From the NCBI RefSeq assembly GCF_001889045.1, contig NZ_CP018155.1, forward strand, positions 2,172,001-2,236,000: a DNA stretch of 64,000 nucleotides. Reading direction: 5' to 3'. This document shows, one piece after another, positions 61,260-64,000 of the stretch (position 1 is the first letter of the stretch; each line of letters starts with the position of its first letter). This DNA comes from Tenacibaculum todarodis. GTDB taxonomy: Bacteria > Bacteroidota > Bacteroidia > Flavobacteriales > Flavobacteriaceae. A program made the translations under genes and the position numbers. The notes under the pieces were generated by a model. It worked only from the letters and a program-made list of their open reading frames with translations, was not told the origin of the DNA and searched no databases.

Positions 61260-62408
61260 ATGAAATTCAATACAAAAGCAATTCACGGAGGTCAAAAACC
61301 AGAAAAATCAACTGGTGCAATTGTTCCACCAATATTTCAAACATCCACTTACGCACAAGCAAGTTTTGGAGCAAGTCAAGAATACAATTACTCAAGAGGT
61401 TCCAACCCAACAAGAACAGCATTAGAAGATAGTTTAGCTACCTTAGAAAACGGAACACATGGTTTTGCTTTTTCTTCCGGTTTAGCAGCAATAGACTGTG
61501 TTTTAAGAACATTAAAGCCTGGAGATCAAATAGTTGCAGGAAACGATTTGTACGGCGGAACTTACAGAATGTTTACCAAATTATTTAAAAAATACGGATT
61601 AGAATTTAACTATGTAGATACATATTCTGCTAAAAACGTATCAGAAGCAATTACAGAAAAAACAACATTAGTTTGGTTAGAAACACCAACTAATCCGTTA
61701 ATGAAAATTGCAGATATTCAAGCAATTTCATCTGAAGTAAAAAAAGTTAATCCATCTATATTAATAGCTGTAGACAATACTTTTGCAACACCTTATTTAC
61801 AACAACCTTTAAATTTAGGAGCAGATATTGTAATGCATTCAGTAACAAAATATTTAGGAGGACATTCCGATGTTTTAATGGGAGCTTTAATTGTAAAAGA
61901 CGCAAAATTAGCCGAAGAATTACATTTTATTCAATTTGCAGCAGGTGCAATTGCAGGTCCAATGGATTCTTTTTTAGCTTTACGCGGCATAAAAACATTA
62001 CATATTAGAATGCAACGGCATTCCGAAAATGCTAAAGCAGTGGCTAATTTATTGAAAAACCATCCAAAAGCTGGAGCAGTTTATTATCCTGGTTTGGACG
62101 ATCATCCAAATTACGAAGTCGCTAAAAAACAAATGAAGGATTTTGGTGGCGTGGTTTCTTTCAGCTTAAAAGACGAAAGTAAAGAAGCTACTTTTAAATT
62201 TTTAGAAAACCTTAATTTTTTTACCATCGCAGAATCTTTAGGTGGCGTAGAAAGTATGGTAAATCATGCTGCAACCATGTCTCACGCATCAATGCCAAAA
62301 GAAGCACGGTTAAAAGCAGGAATTACAGACTCATTAATTCGCTTAAGTGTAGGTATAGAAGATATTGAAGACTTATTAGGTGATTTAGAAAAGGTACTTT
62401 CTAAATAA
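61260..62408 (+). CDS. metB: Cystathionine gamma-synthase/lyase (trans-sulfuration PLP enzyme)
   Basis: 382 residues. PLP-binding Lys in MHSVTKYLGGHSDVLMG (about 198). N-terminal FNTKAIHGGQKPEKSTGAIVPPIFQTSTY and YNYSRGSNPTRTALE are the family signature, with SLGGVESMVNHAATMSHASMP near the C-terminus. It either makes cystathionine for methionine synthesis or cleaves it; sequence alone does not separate MetB from MetC-like lyases, and no other met gene is adjacent. Confidence 0.9.
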   Translation: MKFNTKAIHGGQKPEKSTGAIVPPIFQTSTYAQASFGASQEYNYSRGSNPTRTALEDSLATLENGTHGFAFSSGLAAIDCVLRTLKPGDQIVAGNDLYGGTYRMFTKLFKKYGLEFNYVDTYSAKNVSEAITEKTTLVWLETPTNPLMKIADIQAISSEVKKVNPSILIAVDNTFATPYLQQPLNLGADIVMHSVTKYLGGHSDVLMGALIVKDAKLAEELHFIQFAAGAIAGPMDSFLALRGIKTLHIRMQRHSENAKAVANLLKNHPKAGAVYYPGLDDHPNYEVAKKQMKDFGGVVSFSLKDESKEATFKFLENLNFFTIAESLGGVESMVNHAATMSHASMPKEARLKAGITDSLIRLSVGIEDIEDLLGDLEKVLSK

Positions 62409-62432
62409 CTGAATTTCAGACCTTAATTATTA

Positions 62433-62459
62433 GAATACGGCAAATGCCGTATTTTTTTT
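62433..62459 (+). terminator. Terminator after metB
   Basis: AATACGGCA pairs with TGCCGTATT around an AA loop, followed by T residues. Confidence 0.9.
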
Positions 62460-62509
62460 ACAATCATTTAAAACTAGTTTTGGAGTATTAATTCTAAACT
62501 AATTTTATT

Positions 62510-63049
62510 ATGAAAACAAAAATTATACTTACCTTATTATTAATACCTTTTATTGCATTTGCACAAATTAAGGGTAAAAAATCGAAAAGTCCTTACAAAA
62601 CATCTAAAGGAACTGAGTTTAAAGTTGGCGACATTATTCAACTTAAAAAAGCAAGTAATAACAATAAGTTTGCGTATGCTTATGTAAAAAAATCCGGTTT
62701 ATCTTTAGGTAATATTACCAAAGCGGTAAAATCCGTGAAGGATGTAAAAAACATGAATGTTAATAGTGTTGAAAACATTTCTAACACATTAGACAATGTA
62801 AATAATTTAGCAAATAGCGAATTGGTAAATTCTGCAATGAACCAATTAATGGGGCAAGCTGTTAGTGCTAGTTATGTAGAAGAAAATGCATTGCCAGCTG
62901 CTATGGAAGGTTCTAAGTTTAAAATAAAGCAATTTAAAGTGTATACAGATAAAGATACTGGCGATCAAATTGTACACGCAATAGCAAAAGGAGGCGGTAA
63001 AAATGTAGCTATTCTTTTAGATTTTGCTCAAAAAATGGGAGAACTATAA
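62510..63049 (+). CDS. Exported protein of unknown function
   Basis: 179 residues. Signal peptide MKTKIILTLLLIPFIAFAQ, then a basic segment (IKGKKSKSPYKTSKGTEF), an Asn-rich helical stretch with KSVKDVKNMNVNS repeats (about 65-105), and a beta-rich C-terminus (FKIKQFKVYTDKDTGDQIVHAIA). Own terminator. I do not recognise a family. Confidence 0.7.
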   Translation: MKTKIILTLLLIPFIAFAQIKGKKSKSPYKTSKGTEFKVGDIIQLKKASNNNKFAYAYVKKSGLSLGNITKAVKSVKDVKNMNVNSVENISNTLDNVNNLANSELVNSAMNQLMGQAVSASYVEENALPAAMEGSKFKIKQFKVYTDKDTGDQIVHAIAKGGGKNVAILLDFAQKMGEL

Positions 63050-63063
63050 ATAAATTCAACAAA

Positions 63064-63096
63064 TAAAAAAACCCGCAAAATCGCGGATTTTTTTAT
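63064..63096. terminator. Terminator between the exported-protein and sod genes
   Basis: A short CCGC/GCGG stem with AAAATC loop and A/T runs on both sides; weaker than the others. Confidence 0.6.
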
Positions 63097-63108
63097 ATTT
63101 TTTTAAAA

Positions 63109-63717
63109 CTATTTAGCTTCTGCGTATCTTCTTTCCACTTCGTTCCAGTTAATAACGTTAAAAAACGCATTAATATAATCTGGTCTTCTGTTTTGGTAGT
63201 TTAAGTAATAAGCGTGTTCCCAAACATCTAATCCTAAAATTGGCGTTCCACCACAAGTTACTCCTGGCATTAATGGATTATCTTGATTTGGAGTAGAACA
63301 AACTTCTACTTTTCCTCCAGGAAGTACACATAACCAAGCCCATCCAGAACCAAATTGTGTAGCTGCAGCTTTAGAAAAAGCATCTTTAAAAGCATCTACA
63401 TCACCAAAAGCAGCTTCAATAGCATCTTTTAATTCTCCAGATAAACGTCCTTTTCCTTCAGGATTCATTACTGACCAAAATAAAGAGTGATTGTAAAAAC
63501 CACCTCCGTTATTTCTTACTCCACCATTACTCATATCTAAATTAGCAAGAATATCTTCAATAGATTTTCCTTCTAAATCTGTACCTTCAATAGCAGCATT
63601 TAATTTTGTTGTATATCCGTTGTGATGTTTTGTATGGTGAATTTCCATAGTTCTTGCATCTATATTTGGTTCTAACGCATCATAAGCGTAACCTAATTCT
63701 GGTAATTTAAAAGCCAT
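63109..63717 (-). CDS. sodA: Superoxide dismutase, Mn/Fe type (Mn-like residues)
   Basis: Removes superoxide. 202 residues. Metal ligands: His in [12 protein letters not shown] (about 26-27), His in [11 protein letters not shown] (about 77), Asp and His in [14 protein letters not shown] (about 163-167). The RNNGGG stretch before NHSLFW and [11 protein letters not shown] fit the Mn-type rather than the Fe-type. No signal peptide, so cytoplasmic. Confidence 0.93.
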   Translation of the reverse strand: MAFKLPELGYAYDALEPNIDARTMEIHHTKHHNGYTTKLNAAIEGTDLEGKSIEDILANLDMSNGGVRNNGGGFYNHSLFWSVMNPEGKGRLSGELKDAIEAAFGDVDAFKDAFSKAAATQFGSGWAWLCVLPGGKVEVCSTPNQDNPLMPGVTCGGTPILGLDVWEHAYYLNYQNRRPDYINAFFNVINWNEVERRYAEAK

Positions 63718-63773
63718 AATTATTTGATTTTTATGTGATTAATTTTCTTTTTTTTCTGATTGTAAATTTAAGG

Positions 63774-63803
63774 CAAAAAAATAAGGCAAACAACCGTTTG
63801 CCC
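63774..63803 (-). terminator. Terminator of fbp
   Basis: GGCAAAC (63785-63791) pairs with GTTTGCC (63796-63802); on the minus strand TTATTTTTTTG follows. Confidence 0.8.
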
Positions 63804-63838
63804 TATTCTAAATTTATTTTGGTATAAATATTTCTTAT

Positions 63839-64000
63839 TTAATACTTTGGCTTTACTTCTGGAGAAAATTTTGTCATAAATTCTTCCGCTTTTAAAACCA
63901 TATTTTTACTTCCGCAGTAAAAAGGAACTCTTTGGTGTAATTCAGTTGGATTAATATCCATAATTCTTGTAAAACCGTCTGAAGCTTTTCCGCCAGCTTG
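63839..64000 (-). CDS. fbp: Fructose-1,6-bisphosphatase class 1, C-terminal part
   Basis: Last 53 codons and the stop (63839-63841) of a minus-strand gene continuing beyond the right edge. The translation reads [18 protein letters not shown], then [16 protein letters not shown] and ends EVKPKY. GGKASDG and LHQRVPFxxGS are the C-terminal signature of class 1 FBPase (gluconeogenesis). Only the end can be seen, so length and start are unknown. Confidence 0.85.
   Translation of the reverse strand, partial: QAGGKASDGFTRIMDINPTELHQRVPFYCGSKNMVLKAEEFMTKFSPEVKPKY

Noticed and set aside
1-64000. CRISPR arrays, insertion sequences with transposase, prophage, restriction or toxin-antitoxin systems
   Set aside because: No regularly spaced direct repeats with unique spacers, no transposase, integrase, methylase or phage structural gene was seen in the translated frames.

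Overview
The window is AT-rich, tightly packed chromosomal DNA from a member of the Bacteroidota, almost certainly a marine Flavobacteriaceae (Polaribacter/Tenacibaculum-like). The evidence is the Bacteroidota -7 promoter element TAnnTTTG in front of many genes, a TonB receptor paired with a surface lipoprotein, a hybrid two-component sensor with an AraC output domain, flavobacterial families of unknown function (DUF6427, DUF6341, DUF4252, DUF3108), and the general lack of strong Shine-Dalgarno sites.

Layout. 1-3.2 kb: the start of a helicase gene, an MFS transporter, a DUF2200 gene and a frameshifted fragment of that gene, and a YwqK-repeat secreted protein. 3.4-7.6 kb: the sucA-sucB genes of 2-oxoglutarate dehydrogenase. 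7.7-8.0 kb: a tRNA-Asn, tRNA-Gly, tRNA-Leu cluster with a consensus promoter. 8.1-16 kb: the accessory part, a large hybrid sensor/AraC regulator (minus) divergent from a 1077-residue calcium-binding-repeat surface protein (plus). 16.2-28.7 kb: housekeeping (tRNA-Leu, prs, rplY, pth, queD, MATE exporter, stress protein, AddB-like nuclease, omega-amidase, acyl-ACP desaturase, plsC). 28.8-33 kb: TonB receptor plus lipoprotein. 33-37 kb: pgi, peptidase M23, DUF3108. 37-43 kb: tryptophan/tyrosine catabolism (kynA, hppD, hmgA) and a ferredoxin/ferredoxin reductase pair. 43-47.7 kb: Fe-S assembly (NifU, Mrp), an alkyltransferase-like protein, trmB, upp. 47.8-54.4 kb: a mostly plus-strand run (yicC, gmk, nadD, M23, GH3, MOSC). 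54.6-64 kb: mscL, alr, tdk, a glycosyltransferase, metB, a superoxide dismutase and the end of fbp.

The most unusual material is between genes. (1) Two four-helix-bundle (S23/IVP-family) genes, at 39.4-39.8 kb and 41.6-42.0 kb, each lie inside a long imperfect inverted repeat. Each transcript could therefore fold with the reading frame in the loop and the start codon in the stem. This is the architecture of the intervening sequences of 23S rRNA, but here it lies between protein genes, and the two elements have unrelated arm sequences. (2) Between the hybrid sensor and the surface protein there are four TGTCT(A/T)AAAAAA direct repeats. They form two pairs with exactly 21 bp spacing, and a perfect 23-bp inverted repeat encloses the second pair and the presumed promoter, so an invertible promoter is possible. 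(3) At least six copies of a structured intergenic repeat show compensatory base changes in their closing stem. (4) REP-like hairpins share an ATGACA tail; two are nested in the structured repeats, and one is read in frame inside an enzyme gene.

All product names come from reading motifs in the translated sequence. No database search was run.
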